Below are positions 9,199 to 23,260 of a stretch of 64,000 nt of DNA, in pieces; the first letter of the stretch is position 1; every line of letters starts with the position of its first letter. This stretch comes from Bacteroidales bacterium. Lineage in GTDB: Bacteria; Bacteroidota; Bacteroidia; Bacteroidales; UBA932. The stretch is taken from positions 1-64,000 of the forward strand of contig JAFSMS010000054.1 of NCBI GenBank assembly GCA_017447815.1. Reading direction: 5' to 3'. Below the pieces are notes generated by a model. The model worked only from the letters and a program-made list of their open reading frames with translations, was not told where the DNA came from and ran no database searches. The position numbers were made by a program, and so were the translations under genes.

Positions 9199-10767
9199 AT
9201 GAAAACGAAATATATCATTCTCTCTTTGCTGACTGCCCTGTTCGTCCTGCCTTCCTGCGACAAGATGCTGGATGTGCCGCGCAAGGGTGTTATCGACTAC
9301 GATACCTACTACAAGACCGACGAAGAGATTGAGTCGGCCGGTATCACCATGTACAGCGACGTCCGTGGTTGGTACTACAATGTGATGCTGGTGAAGAACA
9401 TCATCTCCGACGACTATTATGCCGGAGGTGCCGCCCACGGTGACAACGTGGACATGGATGCCCTGGGTGAGTTCGGTTTCAACTCCGAGACCGGCCAGAT
9501 CGAAGGCTCCTTCACCGGATACTACAACCTCATCTATCACGCTAACGTAATCATCGGCCACATTAATCCCGAGCAGAGCAAGGCTGCCGCCCAGGCAGTT
9601 GCCGAGGCACACCTTTTCCGTGCATGGGCCTATTTTGAGCTCACCACCCTCTGGGGTAATCCGCCTATCGTGGATCACGAGCTGGCTCCGTCCGAGTATA
9701 AGCAGCCCAACGGCTCTACCGCTGATCTGTGGGCCCTCATCGAGTCCGACCTCAATTATGCCATCAACTCCAACGCTCTGGCCCGCAAGACCTCTCTGAA
9801 CGACAGGGAAACCTGGCGTGTGACCACTGAATTCGGCCAGGCTCTCCTGGGCAAGGCTTATCTGTGGATGGCTACCGAACTCAGTGACAAGAGCTACTAC
9901 CAGAAGTCTGCTGACATGCTGGCCAAAGTTATCAACTCCAACATGTACGCTCTTTGGACCGATGGCCCTTACGGTGACATGTGCCACCAGGCCAACAAGA
10001 AGAACTGCGAGAACCTGTTCGAGAGCATCCGCGTGAATGACCTGGACAACCAGTTCGACAACTTTGACTTCTACGGTGCCATGGTCTCCTGGCGTAGCTC
10101 CGGCGGCGAAATGACCATCCCTTCGGATGTCTGCGGCTCCGGCGGTTGGGGCTTTATGGTTCCCACCGAGGATCTGCTGGCTGCCTTCGTCGAGAATGGC
10201 GGTATGGACGGTTACCGTCGTACCCAGACCCTGAAGACCTATGATGAACTCAAGGCCATGGGCGTGGTATGGAATACGGCTACTCTCTCCACCGGTATCT
10301 TCAACTGGAAGGGCCGTTTCATGGCCGAAGACATCACCTACTACGGTATGGTGAACTTCAAGAATCCGCTGTGGATGCGCTACGCCGAGGTCCTTCTCCT
10401 GGCTGCCGAGGCCAATCTCGAGGCTGGCCACAGCGATCTGGCTCTCAAATACATCAACCAGGTTCGTGAACGCGCCCAGCTGCCTGCTCTCAATGGTGTT
10501 ACCCTGAAGGACATCAAACTCGAAAAGCGTGTGGAACTCTGCGGCGAAGGCCAGCGTTTCCAGGACCTGCTCCGTTGGGGCGATGCTTACGATTGCTTGA
10601 AGGACATGGGTAAAGACTATCCCAAGATGGAACCCAACGGTGCGGTATCCTATGTACCCAGCGGCCGTTCCGTCTATGGTTTCAAGCAGGGCAAACACGA
10701 ACATCTGCCTTATCCGTTCACGGAGGTTATGCTCAACGAGAACGTGATCCAGAATCCCGGTTATTGA
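9199..10767 (+). CDS. SusD-like surface glycan-binding lipoprotein
   Basis: A 522-residue RagB/SusD-family protein. The signal MKTKYIILSLLTALFVLPSC ends at a lipobox Cys, so it is anchored in the outer membrane. Family features are the TPR-like helical region (AEAHLFRAWAYFELTTLWG), the C-terminal LLAAEANLE and LKYINQVRERA segments, and KLEKRVELCGEGQRFQDLLRWGDA near the end. It forms the lid over the SusC barrel and delivers glycan. It lies 13 nt after susC and 21 nt before the next lipoprotein gene, in the same operon and with the same strong codon bias. Confidence 0.97.
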   Translation: MKTKYIILSLLTALFVLPSCDKMLDVPRKGVIDYDTYYKTDEEIESAGITMYSDVRGWYYNVMLVKNIISDDYYAGGAAHGDNVDMDALGEFGFNSETGQIEGSFTGYYNLIYHANVIIGHINPEQSKAAAQAVAEAHLFRAWAYFELTTLWGNPPIVDHELAPSEYKQPNGSTADLWALIESDLNYAINSNALARKTSLNDRETWRVTTEFGQALLGKAYLWMATELSDKSYYQKSADMLAKVINSNMYALWTDGPYGDMCHQANKKNCENLFESIRVNDLDNQFDNFDFYGAMVSWRSSGGEMTIPSDVCGSGGWGFMVPTEDLLAAFVENGGMDGYRRTQTLKTYDELKAMGVVWNTATLSTGIFNWKGRFMAEDITYYGMVNFKNPLWMRYAEVLLLAAEANLEAGHSDLALKYINQVRERAQLPALNGVTLKDIKLEKRVELCGEGQRFQDLLRWGDAYDCLKDMGKDYPKMEPNGAVSYVPSGRSVYGFKQGKHEHLPYPFTEVMLNENVIQNPGY

Positions 10768-10788
10768 TTCTATTAAAGGAAAACAGCC

Positions 10789-12450
10789 ATGAAAAAAGCA
10801 TTCATATACAGTTTGATGGTGGCCGCATTGGCCGTCGTCTCCTGCACCAAGACTACGCTGGACCCGCTGAAGGGTATTTATCCTGAAGCGCAGCAGCCTG
10901 TCATCACGACGCTTGTATCCTCTTCCATTGTGAAGACGGAATCCGCCCGCGTCTTCCATCTGCAGTTCAGTGGAGAAAACGGTGCCGCTATCAAGACCGC
11001 TCTGGTAGGCCCCCGCGCCCAGTACTATCTTGAACCCGGTGTCTATGGCCCCGGTGAAAAGAACCTGTGCTTCATTACCGCCGGTGGAAGTACTACTGTG
11101 AATGGCCAGGCCATCATTGACGGTCAGATCTCCGTGAAGAAGGAAGACGACACCTATCGTTTTGTCTTCGTCCTCTTCGACAATGCAGGTACGGCCTATC
11201 GTACTTCCTGGAAGGGAGAACTGGTCTATGAACCCGATCCGGAGCCGGTGAAGCTCACCAAGGTGCTGGTCGCCCAGAAGAATGAGGGCTCCGTTACCGT
11301 GAAACTCGGTACCGATGGCATGAGCGTTGACGATATGGGTACGCCCACCGGTGACGGCTACGCCCTGACGGCCGACTTCTACAGCGCCGACGGTGTCCTC
11401 TACGAGGGCGTCTATACCGCTGGTGACGGTACTGTCCTGAATCCTGGCGAGTTCGCTCCCGGCTATGAGTTTGACGCCAGCTCCTGGGGTATGGGTATCT
11501 TCCACTGGGGCACCTGCTGGTGGGTCGGCGAAGTGGCTACCCACATCACTTCCGGTACCATCGAGGTAGCCAAGAAGGGCGCCAAGTACATCATTACCTG
11601 GGGCTCCGAAGCCACCTATCCAAACTGGGCGGTATTCGAGGGCGAGATTGAAGCCCTGACTCCCGGCGATGTTCCCACTCCGGACTATACCTATACTAAG
11701 GAACTCGCCGGTGCCGTGGACGAGACCTTCGCTCCCGTGGAAGGTGTCACCACCCATAAGCTCACCTTCTATGATGCTGCCGGCAACGAGGCCGCCTGGT
11801 TCGACCTGGTGCTTCCGGACGGTGTTACCGACTATTCCGGCGACTACCTGTGCAAGGAGTACGCCCACGAAGACCACACCTGCGGCAATGGTTACGACCT
11901 GAGCGCCTGGGGCATGGGCATGGGCGGCAGCCGCTACATCAAGAACGGCGTAGTGGTCATGATCAACCCGGGTGAAACCGTGAGCGTGGCCAAGCTGGGT
12001 GACGACATCTGGGAGTTCAGCGGTGAAGGTTTCGACTTCATCGTTGGAAATGGCGGCGGTTCCGACGAACCTGTTTACATCATCACCGATGAGATGGGTA
12101 GCGCCGTGGATGAGACCTTCGCTCCTGTGGAAGGTGTCACCACCCACAATCTTACCCTCAAGACCGAGGACGGCGTAGAGGTTGCCTATTTCCAGCTTGT
12201 GCTCACGGAAGACTCCACCGCCTTCGAAGGTGAGTATGTGTGCAAGGAATATGCGCACGAAGACCACAGCTTCGGTAACGGCTACGACCTGAGCATGTAC
12301 GGTATGGGCATGGGCGGCACCCGCTACATCGGTGCCGACGGTTCCGTGGTCCTGGTGAATCCCGGTGAAACCCTCACCGTCACCGTGTCCGCCGGTGTTT
12401 ACAAGTTCACCGGCTCCACCGGTTACGAGTTCCAGGGTGTCTTCGAATAA
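10789..12450 (+). CDS. Repeat-containing surface lipoprotein in SusE/SusF position
   Basis: A 553-residue lipoprotein (lipobox AVVSC, Cys19) with no family I can name. It occupies the place of SusE/SusF-type glycan-binding proteins, directly after SusD. The C-terminal half is a tandem duplication: residues 308-437 and 438-553 share AVDETFAPVEGVTTH, CKEYAHEDH, GNGYDLS and GMGMGG, each followed by NPGET. A more distant related unit (about 155-285) contains YEFDASSWGMGIF and NPGEF, so three copies of one beta-rich module are likely. Conserved Trp/Tyr/Gly surfaces would suit carbohydrate binding, but that is inference. The stop codon overlaps the next gene's ATG by one base (TAATG), indicating translational coupling. 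Confidence 0.85.
   Translation: MKKAFIYSLMVAALAVVSCTKTTLDPLKGIYPEAQQPVITTLVSSSIVKTESARVFHLQFSGENGAAIKTALVGPRAQYYLEPGVYGPGEKNLCFITAGGSTTVNGQAIIDGQISVKKEDDTYRFVFVLFDNAGTAYRTSWKGELVYEPDPEPVKLTKVLVAQKNEGSVTVKLGTDGMSVDDMGTPTGDGYALTADFYSADGVLYEGVYTAGDGTVLNPGEFAPGYEFDASSWGMGIFHWGTCWWVGEVATHITSGTIEVAKKGAKYIITWGSEATYPNWAVFEGEIEALTPGDVPTPDYTYTKELAGAVDETFAPVEGVTTHKLTFYDAAGNEAAWFDLVLPDGVTDYSGDYLCKEYAHEDHTCGNGYDLSAWGMGMGGSRYIKNGVVVMINPGETVSVAKLGDDIWEFSGEGFDFIVGNGGGSDEPVYIITDEMGSAVDETFAPVEGVTTHNLTLKTEDGVEVAYFQLVLTEDSTAFEGEYVCKEYAHEDHSFGNGYDLSMYGMGMGGTRYIGADGSVVLVNPGETLTVTVSAGVYKFTGSTGYEFQGVFE
11710..12447 (+). repeat. 390-bp intragenic tandem duplication
   Basis: Two in-frame copies of a 130-codon module, 11710-12099 and 12100-12447. 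Nucleotide identity is high at the start of each copy (the AVDETFAPVEGVTTH segment differs mostly at third positions) and again at CKEYAHEDH, so the duplication is relatively recent or kept alike by recombination. Confidence 0.8.
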
Positions 12451-13268
12451 TGAAGAAATACCTGATTATATTTGCTGCACTAGCACTGGGGGTCCTGACC
12501 CTCAGTGCCTGCGGCAATAAGGAAAAGCCGGCAGAGCAGGAGGAACAGGATTTACTGGATTTGCTTTATCCCAACGGGCGCGAACTGAAGGATCTGGAAC
12601 TCACGAGCAAATACATGAAGCAGACCATGAAGTACAACATCTGGCTGCCGCCCAAGTTTGATGCCAACAAGGAGTATCCCATCCTCTATCTCCTGCATGG
12701 TGCCGGGGACGACAACAATGCGTGGCTGGCCGACGGGAAAAACGCATTCGGTGGCGTGCAAGGCGGAAGTGCCGCCCAGATTGCCGCCAAGTATGTGAAA
12801 GCCAATGGCGTGCCCATGATCATTGTCATGCCGGACGCCCAGATGACTTTCTACATGGGTGACTTCGAGAACTATATGCACGAGGAACTCATGTCCAAGG
12901 TGGAGTCTGAATACAAGTTCAGCGGAAAGCGTGCTGTGGCCGGTCTTTCCATGGGCGGATACGGAACGCTGTACTATGCCCTCAAGTATCCACAGAAGTT
13001 CAGCTATGCGTATGCCATGAGCCCTGCGGCAGATGCCAACATGGCTTATATGGTATCCGACCCGGGCATCCTTCCCGGCATAACCGTGGAAACCGGAGAG
13101 GCCGACACCACCACCCCGATGGCCAATATCACTCCTTTCGTGGACGCCATGAAGGAGAAGGGCGTGAACATCGAATACATCACTGTTCCCGGTTATGGAC
13201 ACCAGTGGGAGTTCTGGCGTGCCTGCCTCCCGCATGCCCTGCAAAAAGCCGGAGAATCCTTCAAATAG
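12450..13268 (+). CDS. CE1-type esterase lipoprotein, short form
   Basis: A 272-residue alpha/beta hydrolase of the esterase-D/feruloyl esterase (CE1-like) group. The signal ends TLSAC (Cys21), so it is a lipoprotein. Core motifs are YPILYLLHGAGDDNNAW (76-92), the nucleophile elbow GLSMGG with Ser167, and GYGHQWEFW with the catalytic His251. The acid residue is less obvious; Asp219 in GEADT is a candidate. Unlike its neighbours it lacks the N-terminal immunoglobulin-like (CBM48/E-set) domain. It overlaps the preceding lipoprotein gene by one base. Likely role: releasing ester-linked acyl or aromatic groups at the cell surface. Confidence 0.88.
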   Translation: MKKYLIIFAALALGVLTLSACGNKEKPAEQEEQDLLDLLYPNGRELKDLELTSKYMKQTMKYNIWLPPKFDANKEYPILYLLHGAGDDNNAWLADGKNAFGGVQGGSAAQIAAKYVKANGVPMIIVMPDAQMTFYMGDFENYMHEELMSKVESEYKFSGKRAVAGLSMGGYGTLYYALKYPQKFSYAYAMSPAADANMAYMVSDPGILPGITVETGEADTTTPMANITPFVDAMKEKGVNIEYITVPGYGHQWEFWRACLPHALQKAGESFK

Positions 13269-13293
13269 CAACTAAAACACACAAAACACTGCA

Positions 13294-15680
<2,387 letters not shown>

Positions 15681-15791
15681 TCCGTGTGTATAACTCTCTG
15701 ATAATCTGATATTTAAGCAATTGACTCCCGGCCCAAAAGGCCGGGAGTCAATCATTTAATGTGCTGTGTCTCAGGAGTTTTCCTCCACGGG
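15681..15791. repeat. 111-bp palindromic element, copy A
   Basis: Two 50-nt arms around an 11-nt centre. The core is a perfect hairpin, ATTGACTCCCGGCC / GGCCGGGAGTCAAT, at 15720-15752. The outer ends are inverted too (TCCGTG... / ...CCACGGG). The element starts at the first base after the esterase TAG and ends 2 nt before the stop codon of the convergent gene at 15794, so it fills the whole spacer. The core could terminate transcription from both sides, but there is no clear U-run, and the matching outer arms are more than a terminator needs. Copies B and C are at 21812 and 23331. Confidence 0.85.
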
Positions 15792-15793
15792 CT

Positions 15794-17071
15794 TTAAAGC
15801 TGGCTGACCAGCCAGTTCATCGGGCTGCCTTCGGAGTAGTCGTCCAGGAGGGGAACCCAGGAGAAGTGGGCCATCATAGGCGCTACGCCCCAGCTGATGA
15901 GATCTTCGTCGCTGTAAATCAGAACCTTGTCGGAAGTGGCCCCCAGGCGTTTGCGTGCCTGGGAGTAGGCGTAGGTGCTGGCTACCTTACAGGTTTTGTC
16001 GGTTTCGGCGTGCACGAAGTACAGGGGGAGCTTTACGAAAGCTTCCACGTCCATGGGCCCTGATACCATATTAGAACCGTCCCATTTGTACACGGCCTTG
16101 TCGCTGGTCCAAACCTTTTCCACATCGTCCGTGAACTGGCCGGGATAGGTTTCGTCCACCTTATGGATGGGGATGATGGGATCCATGGCGCAGCAGGGGA
16201 TAGCGGCCTTGAAGCGGTCTGCGAACTGCATCATAAAGCGCATGGTGCAGCCACCGCCGCTGGAGGCACCGGCGCAGAACAGGCGGCTGCCGTCCACGGT
16301 GCCGTCGGCAATCAGCGTGTCGATGAAGGCCATCTGGAGGGCGTTGTTGCGGTCGATGAGTTCAATCTTCTCCGGATAGAGGGAGGCGCTGTAACTGTAG
16401 TTGGGGTTGGCCAGGGCGAAAACCAGGGCGGCGCAGGGAACTCCTTCCTTGGCAAGGGAAACCAGGCAGCGGTTGGCCATGGCCACGGTCATTATATCCT
16501 TATTGTATTCGCCGCCGCCAATCTGCCAGACCAGCAGGGGAACATTCTTGATTACGTTGCCGTTGGCATCCTTGGGCAGATGCAGCATATATTCGCGCGT
16601 GAGGCCGCCGAAACTGAATTCTCCGTGAATGCAGTCTTCCAGTACGGCAATGTGTTCGGCCGAAACCTGCTCCGGCTTAACGTTCAAGGCCGAATCGGCC
16701 GCACAGTGCAGTTCCCAGGGTACGCGCTTGAAAAAGCCTTCCATACGGCCGTCTTTGCCGAAAGGCGTGGCCTCGATGCGCAGCACCTTACCCTTGCGGC
16801 TCAGCACGATGCAGTCGTCTTCATAGGCTTCGGCCGGTTTGCCCGTAGCGGCGTCGATGAAGGCGCCGGAGGTGTTGTTCACCAGGTCGAAATCGGCCGC
16901 GGTGAGACCTTTCAGGGAACGGGGATTGGCAACGGTGATTTCAATGGCGTCCACCAGCAGGCCGTAATCGCCCACCTCGGTGCAAATCTCCACCTTCTCC
17001 ACCCGGGCAGAGGGTTTGGGGCCGCAGGCTGCTGCGAGCACGACGGCCCCTAATATCATAAACCGTTTCAT
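15794..17071 (-). CDS. EstA-like alpha/beta hydrolase lipoprotein with N-terminal Ig-like domain
   Basis: A 425-residue predicted lipoprotein (signal to VVLAAAC, Cys16). Residues about 20-125 look like the Ig-like N-terminal domain of EstA-type esterases (VDAIEITVANPRSLKGLTAADFDLVNN). The hydrolase core contains GGEY, the elbow GASSGGG (nucleophile Ser) and a late YFVHAETDKTCK segment with the likely acidic residue. It resembles PHB-depolymerase/prolyl-oligopeptidase-like esterases; the substrate is not evident. It is the third gene of the leftward operon; its ATG lies 1 nt past the GH3 stop codon. It converges on the SusCD operon with palindromic element A between. Confidence 0.8.
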   Translation of the reverse strand: MKRFMILGAVVLAAACGPKPSARVEKVEICTEVGDYGLLVDAIEITVANPRSLKGLTAADFDLVNNTSGAFIDAATGKPAEAYEDDCIVLSRKGKVLRIEATPFGKDGRMEGFFKRVPWELHCAADSALNVKPEQVSAEHIAVLEDCIHGEFSFGGLTREYMLHLPKDANGNVIKNVPLLVWQIGGGEYNKDIMTVAMANRCLVSLAKEGVPCAALVFALANPNYSYSASLYPEKIELIDRNNALQMAFIDTLIADGTVDGSRLFCAGASSGGGCTMRFMMQFADRFKAAIPCCAMDPIIPIHKVDETYPGQFTDDVEKVWTSDKAVYKWDGSNMVSGPMDVEAFVKLPLYFVHAETDKTCKVASTYAYSQARKRLGATSDKVLIYSDEDLISWGVAPMMAHFSWVPLLDDYSEGSPMNWLVSQL

Positions 17072-17072
17072 C

Positions 17073-19328
17073 TTATATGGTTACCTCAGTGGTTTCGCGG
17101 ATGTCGTCGGAGGCGGAGCCTACCAGGAGCAGCAGTTTGCCGTTCTCCAGCGTCCAGGCATTATCGGCCTCATTCCAGTAACGCAGGTCCTTAAGGGGAA
17201 TCTCCAGCGTGACGGTCTTGGTCTCGCCGGCGTTCAGGGAAACGCGCCGGAAGGCCTTGAGTTCCTTCACGGGCCATTCCACCTTGGATTCCGGACGGTT
17301 CACATACACCTGGACCACTTCATCGGCCGGCATGGAGCCTTCGTTCTCCACCTTGACGGTTACTTTGACGGCATCCTTGCCCACTTTGGCCGTGAGGTCA
17401 TCGTAGTCGAAGTTTACGTAGGAAAGGCCGTGGCCGAAAGCGTACATAGGGGCGATTTCCTTGGTGTCGAACCAGCGGTAACCCACGTAGAAGCGCTCGG
17501 TGTACTTGGAAACGGGCTTGGGAAGGGAAGCGAGGAACTGCTGCCGCTCCTCGGCGCTCATCTTGAGGACATCGGGACGGAACATGAGGGAGAAGAGGTC
17601 GCCGCCGGCGCCGTTGGGATCCGGGAAGTTACCCATGGCAAAGGCGGGGGAGTCTTCCAGTTTCTTGGGGAAAGTGAAGGGCAGTTTGCCGGAGGGGGCG
17701 ATGTCGCCGAAGAGGACCTCGGCCAGGGCGGTGCCGCCCTCGGTGCCGTTCCACCAGCCCTGGACGATGGCAGGGGAAGCGGGCTCCAGTACCTGGAGGT
17801 CGGTGGGACCGCCGCTGATGAGCACGGTGGCCAGGTTCGGATTGGCCTCATAGAGGGCCTGGATCAGTTCTTCCTGTCCGCAGGGGAGTTTGATATCCTT
17901 GCGGTCGCTGCCTTCGGTCTCGATGCTCTTGTTGGTGCCGCCGAAGAAAAGAACAAGGTCTGCGTCTTTGGCCAGGGCCACAGCCTCCGCCACCAGGGCG
18001 GGATCGGCGGGTTCATCGTTGGAACGGGCTTCCAGCGGGTCCAGCACTTCGGGTGCCGGTCCCCAGCGGAACGCGATGGTTTTGTATCCGGGAGCATAGC
18101 TTACTTCCACGCCTTCGCCGGCGCGCTTGCGGATCCCTTCCAGCGGGGTGATCTCATACAGGGCCTTCACACCGGCACCCATGCCGCCGCTCTGGGTCTT
18201 CAGGACGGCATTCTGGCCGATGACGGCAATCTTCTTCACGTCGGCCTTGATGGGCAGGATACCTTCGTTCTTCAGGAGGACGATGCTCTTTTCGGCCACC
18301 TCGCGGGCAATTCTCTGGTTCTCGGGCTGGGAGGTCTGGACGGTGTTGGCCACATTTGCCGGAACGGCCTCGATGGCCATACGAACACGCAGGATCTGAC
18401 GAACTTTCTCGTCCACCAGGTCTTCGGTGAGGGCGCCGGTCGCGATGGAGTCAATCACGGGCTTGCCCAGGTAGTTGTCGCCGGTCATCTGCACGTTCAG
18501 GCCATGGAGCATAGCGCCCATGGTGCTGTGCGTGCCGCCCCAGTCGCTTACGGTGAAGCCCTTGAAACCCCATTCGCCGCGGAGGATTTCGTTCAGGAGG
18601 TGCTCGTTCTCGGAGCAGTAGTCGCCGTTCACCTTGTTGTAGGCGGGCATTACGCTCATGGCGCCGCCCTCGATGATGGCGCGCTCGAAGGGCTTGAGGT
18701 AGATCTCACGCAGGGTGCGCTCGTCCAGCTGGGCGTCCACGCTGCCGCGGTTGGTCTCCTGGTTGTTCACGGCGAAGTGCTTGATGCACACGGCGGTACC
18801 TTGGTCCTGCACACCCTTGGTGTATTCCAGGGCCAGGGCGGCGCTCAAGATGGGATCTTCGCTCAGGTACTCATAGGTGCGGCCACCCACGGGCAGGCGC
18901 TGGATGTTCACGGCCGGGCCCAGGATCACGTCCTTGCCCCTCAGACGGGCTTCCTTACCCATGCCGGTGCCGTACTTGTAGGCCAGTTCTTCGCTCCAGG
19001 TGGCGGCGAGGGCGCTGCCGGTGGGGAAGTAGGTGGCGCTGTCCAGGGTCCAGCCGGCGCTCTGGAAGCTATGGGGCTGGCCTTCTTCGCGGATGCCAAA
19101 GGGACCGTCGGCGTAGTTCATGTCGGCAATACCCAGGCGCTCTACACCGGCCGATGACATATTGGTCTTGCTGTGGAGCATATTCACTTTCTCCTCCAGC
19201 GTCATCTGGGCGATGAGTTCGTTGATCTTCTGGTCATTCGCGGTGAGGCGGTCCTGCGGGGATACCGGGCCGTTGCAGGCCGATGCCACCAGCACGGCCG
19301 ATGCAATAAACAAAAATACTTTCTTCAT
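17073..19328 (-). CDS. GH3 beta-glycosidase lipoprotein
   Basis: A 751-residue GH3 enzyme of the BglX-like type with N-terminal TIM barrel, (alpha/beta)6 sandwich and C-terminal fibronectin-III domain. The signal peptide ends in SAC (Cys18). Motifs include MTLEEKVNMLHSKT, DGPFGIR, the KHF...NNQE block (about 184-191) and GFTVSDWGGTHS with the nucleophile Asp262. The Fn3 region ends WPVKELKAFRRVSL. GH3 enzymes of this shape release terminal beta-glucose or beta-xylose from oligosaccharides in the periplasm. It sits between a CE1 esterase (9 nt) and the EstA-like esterase (1 nt), implying sequential de-esterification and exo-hydrolysis. Confidence 0.93.
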   Translation of the reverse strand: MKKVFLFIASAVLVASACNGPVSPQDRLTANDQKINELIAQMTLEEKVNMLHSKTNMSSAGVERLGIADMNYADGPFGIREEGQPHSFQSAGWTLDSATYFPTGSALAATWSEELAYKYGTGMGKEARLRGKDVILGPAVNIQRLPVGGRTYEYLSEDPILSAALALEYTKGVQDQGTAVCIKHFAVNNQETNRGSVDAQLDERTLREIYLKPFERAIIEGGAMSVMPAYNKVNGDYCSENEHLLNEILRGEWGFKGFTVSDWGGTHSTMGAMLHGLNVQMTGDNYLGKPVIDSIATGALTEDLVDEKVRQILRVRMAIEAVPANVANTVQTSQPENQRIAREVAEKSIVLLKNEGILPIKADVKKIAVIGQNAVLKTQSGGMGAGVKALYEITPLEGIRKRAGEGVEVSYAPGYKTIAFRWGPAPEVLDPLEARSNDEPADPALVAEAVALAKDADLVLFFGGTNKSIETEGSDRKDIKLPCGQEELIQALYEANPNLATVLISGGPTDLQVLEPASPAIVQGWWNGTEGGTALAEVLFGDIAPSGKLPFTFPKKLEDSPAFAMGNFPDPNGAGGDLFSLMFRPDVLKMSAEERQQFLASLPKPVSKYTERFYVGYRWFDTKEIAPMYAFGHGLSYVNFDYDDLTAKVGKDAVKVTVKVENEGSMPADEVVQVYVNRPESKVEWPVKELKAFRRVSLNAGETKTVTLEIPLKDLRYWNEADNAWTLENGKLLLLVGSASDDIRETTEVTI

Positions 19329-19337
19329 ATGCTTGGT

Positions 19338-21811
<2,474 letters not shown>

Positions 21812-21921
21812 TGTGTGGTCGTAAACGGCTGATTATTAGTATTTTAAGTAATTGACTCCCCTCCGTATAGGTGGGGAGTCAAGTAGATAAGTACGAAGAG
21901 TCAGGCACTTGTGTCCACGCA
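21812..21921. repeat. 110-bp palindromic element, copy B
   Basis: The left arm (21812-21861) starts at the base after the esterase TAA; the centre is 21862-21872; the right arm ends in GTCCACGCA at 21921, 11 bp before the -7 motif of the next gene. The core TTGACTCCCC / GGGGAGTCAA (21852-21861, 21873-21882) encloses a partly paired loop. The left arm aligns without gaps to the left arm of copy C (36 of 50 identical by my count) and to the reverse complement of C's right arm (39 of 50). The right arm has one base fewer than the others. It has the same orientation as A and the opposite orientation to C. Confidence 0.85.
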
Positions 21922-21931
21922 CAAAAATCGC

Positions 21932-21939
21932 TATCTTTG
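21932..21939 (+). promoter_or_regulatory. -7 promoter element (TATCTTTG) for the carboxylesterase at 21945
   Basis: TATCTTTG ends 6 nt before the ATG at 21945, so transcription should start at or within a few bases of the start codon. Palindromic element B ends 11 bp upstream and would cover the -33 region. Confidence 0.6.
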
Positions 21940-21944
21940 TCAAC

Positions 21945-23258
21945 ATGAAAAAGATAGCGATTCTGGCAGCCGCTGTTCTTCTGGTGTGCTGCGCCCAACA
22001 GCCGGTGCTCACGGTGAGCGGCGGGCAGATTCAGGGTGTTCCCTCGGAGGCGCCCGGCGTGACGGTTTTCAGAGGCATCCCCTATGCCGCTCCGCCGGTG
22101 GGCGAATTCCGCTGGCAGGCACCGCAGCCGGTGGTGCCCTGGGAGGGGGTCAAGGTCTGTGACAGCTTCGGTCCCATTGCGCCGCAGCCCGGCAACAAGC
22201 CCGGCACGTTCTACGGAGATGAATTCTACTGGCAGGGTACGCCGGAAGAAAGTGAGGACTGCCTGTACCTGAATGTATGGGCTCCCAGCAAGACGCTGGG
22301 AAAAAAGGCCGATTTACCCGTTGCCCTGTGGATCCACGGCGGCGCCTATATGAACGGATATGGCTATGAAGTAACCATGGACGGAGATGAGTGGGCCAAG
22401 CGGGGTGTAATCCTGGTTACCATCAACTACCGTCTGGGCACGCTGGGTTTCCTGAGCCATCCGGAACTCACGGCCCAGCAGGGCCAGAGCGGCAACTATG
22501 GCACTATGGATCAGGCGGCGGCTCTCCGGTGGGTGCACGACAACATCGGCCAGTTTGGCGGGGATCCTTCGCGGATTACCATCTTCGGCCAGAGTGCCGG
22601 TGCCATGAGCGTAAAGACGCTGCTGGTTTCTCCGCTGTCACGGAATCTGATGGCCGGCGCCATCATCCAGAGCGGCGGCGGACTCAATACACGCGGCCTG
22701 TCCCCGGACGGTTCGCAGGAGCAGTTTGATGCCGTGGGCAAAGCCGCAATGGACAACGCCGGGTTCACGAATCTGGACGATATGCGGGCGGCTACCACGG
22801 AACAGATTCGCACTGTCCAAGCTTGGTTTATGCCCCATCCGGACGGCAAAGTGGTCACCGGAAGCTTTGAGGAGGCGTTTTTTGACGGTTCTATTGCGCA
22901 GGTGCCCATCCTCATCGGCTATAACAAGGACGATATGGGCGCCCTGGGCGGCGAGGTAGTGGACCGCTTCTGCGCCCTGCGCGATTCCCTGGGCTGTACC
23001 GTATATGAGTACGAATTCCTCCGGGAACTCCCCACCGATGAGTCGCATCCCGCATCGGCCGCCGGGGCCTTCCATTCGGCCGAACTCTGGTATATGTTCG
23101 GGACGCTGGACCGCAGCTGGCGCCCCTTCACCCAGGCCGACCACGCCCTCAGCGTCCGTATGCTGGACGCCTGGACAGACTTTTGCAAGTCCGGCAACCC
23201 CGGCTGGCCTGCCTATAAGCAGGATAAACCGTACAAAGAATGTTTTAACGTAGAGTAA
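21945..23258 (+). CDS. Type-B carboxylesterase lipoprotein, short form
   Basis: 437 residues; the ATG at 21945 was chosen because it gives the lipoprotein signal MKKIAILAAAVLLVCC and sits just behind a -7 motif. Family motifs: VFRGIPYAAPPVGEFRW, SEDCLYLNVWAP, WIHGGAY, NYRLGTLGFL, GNYGTMDQ and the elbow GQSAGA with Ser217; His377 (GAFHSAEL) and Asp329/330 complete a probable triad. It is shorter than many family members (typically about 500 residues), mainly between elbow and His. The gene stands alone, flanked by palindromic elements B and C in opposite orientation. Ester substrate unknown, presumably acetyl or aromatic esters as for the other locus enzymes. Confidence 0.9.
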   Translation: MKKIAILAAAVLLVCCAQQPVLTVSGGQIQGVPSEAPGVTVFRGIPYAAPPVGEFRWQAPQPVVPWEGVKVCDSFGPIAPQPGNKPGTFYGDEFYWQGTPEESEDCLYLNVWAPSKTLGKKADLPVALWIHGGAYMNGYGYEVTMDGDEWAKRGVILVTINYRLGTLGFLSHPELTAQQGQSGNYGTMDQAAALRWVHDNIGQFGGDPSRITIFGQSAGAMSVKTLLVSPLSRNLMAGAIIQSGGGLNTRGLSPDGSQEQFDAVGKAAMDNAGFTNLDDMRAATTEQIRTVQAWFMPHPDGKVVTGSFEEAFFDGSIAQVPILIGYNKDDMGALGGEVVDRFCALRDSLGCTVYEYEFLRELPTDESHPASAAGAFHSAELWYMFGTLDRSWRPFTQADHALSVRMLDAWTDFCKSGNPGWPAYKQDKPYKECFNVE

Positions 23259-23260
23259 GT

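Noticed and set aside
6534..12267. Very long antisense open frames (916 and 1030 codons) opposite SusC, SusD and the lipoprotein
   Set aside because: They mirror strongly expressed genes with biased codons that avoid antisense stops; they have no signal, domain or start context, and their sequence is low-complexity Val/Gly/His-rich.
15720..15752. Copy A core as a plain intrinsic terminator
   Set aside because: The hairpin may terminate, but there is no U-tract, and the related 50-nt arms and two further copies need another explanation; kept as a repeat.
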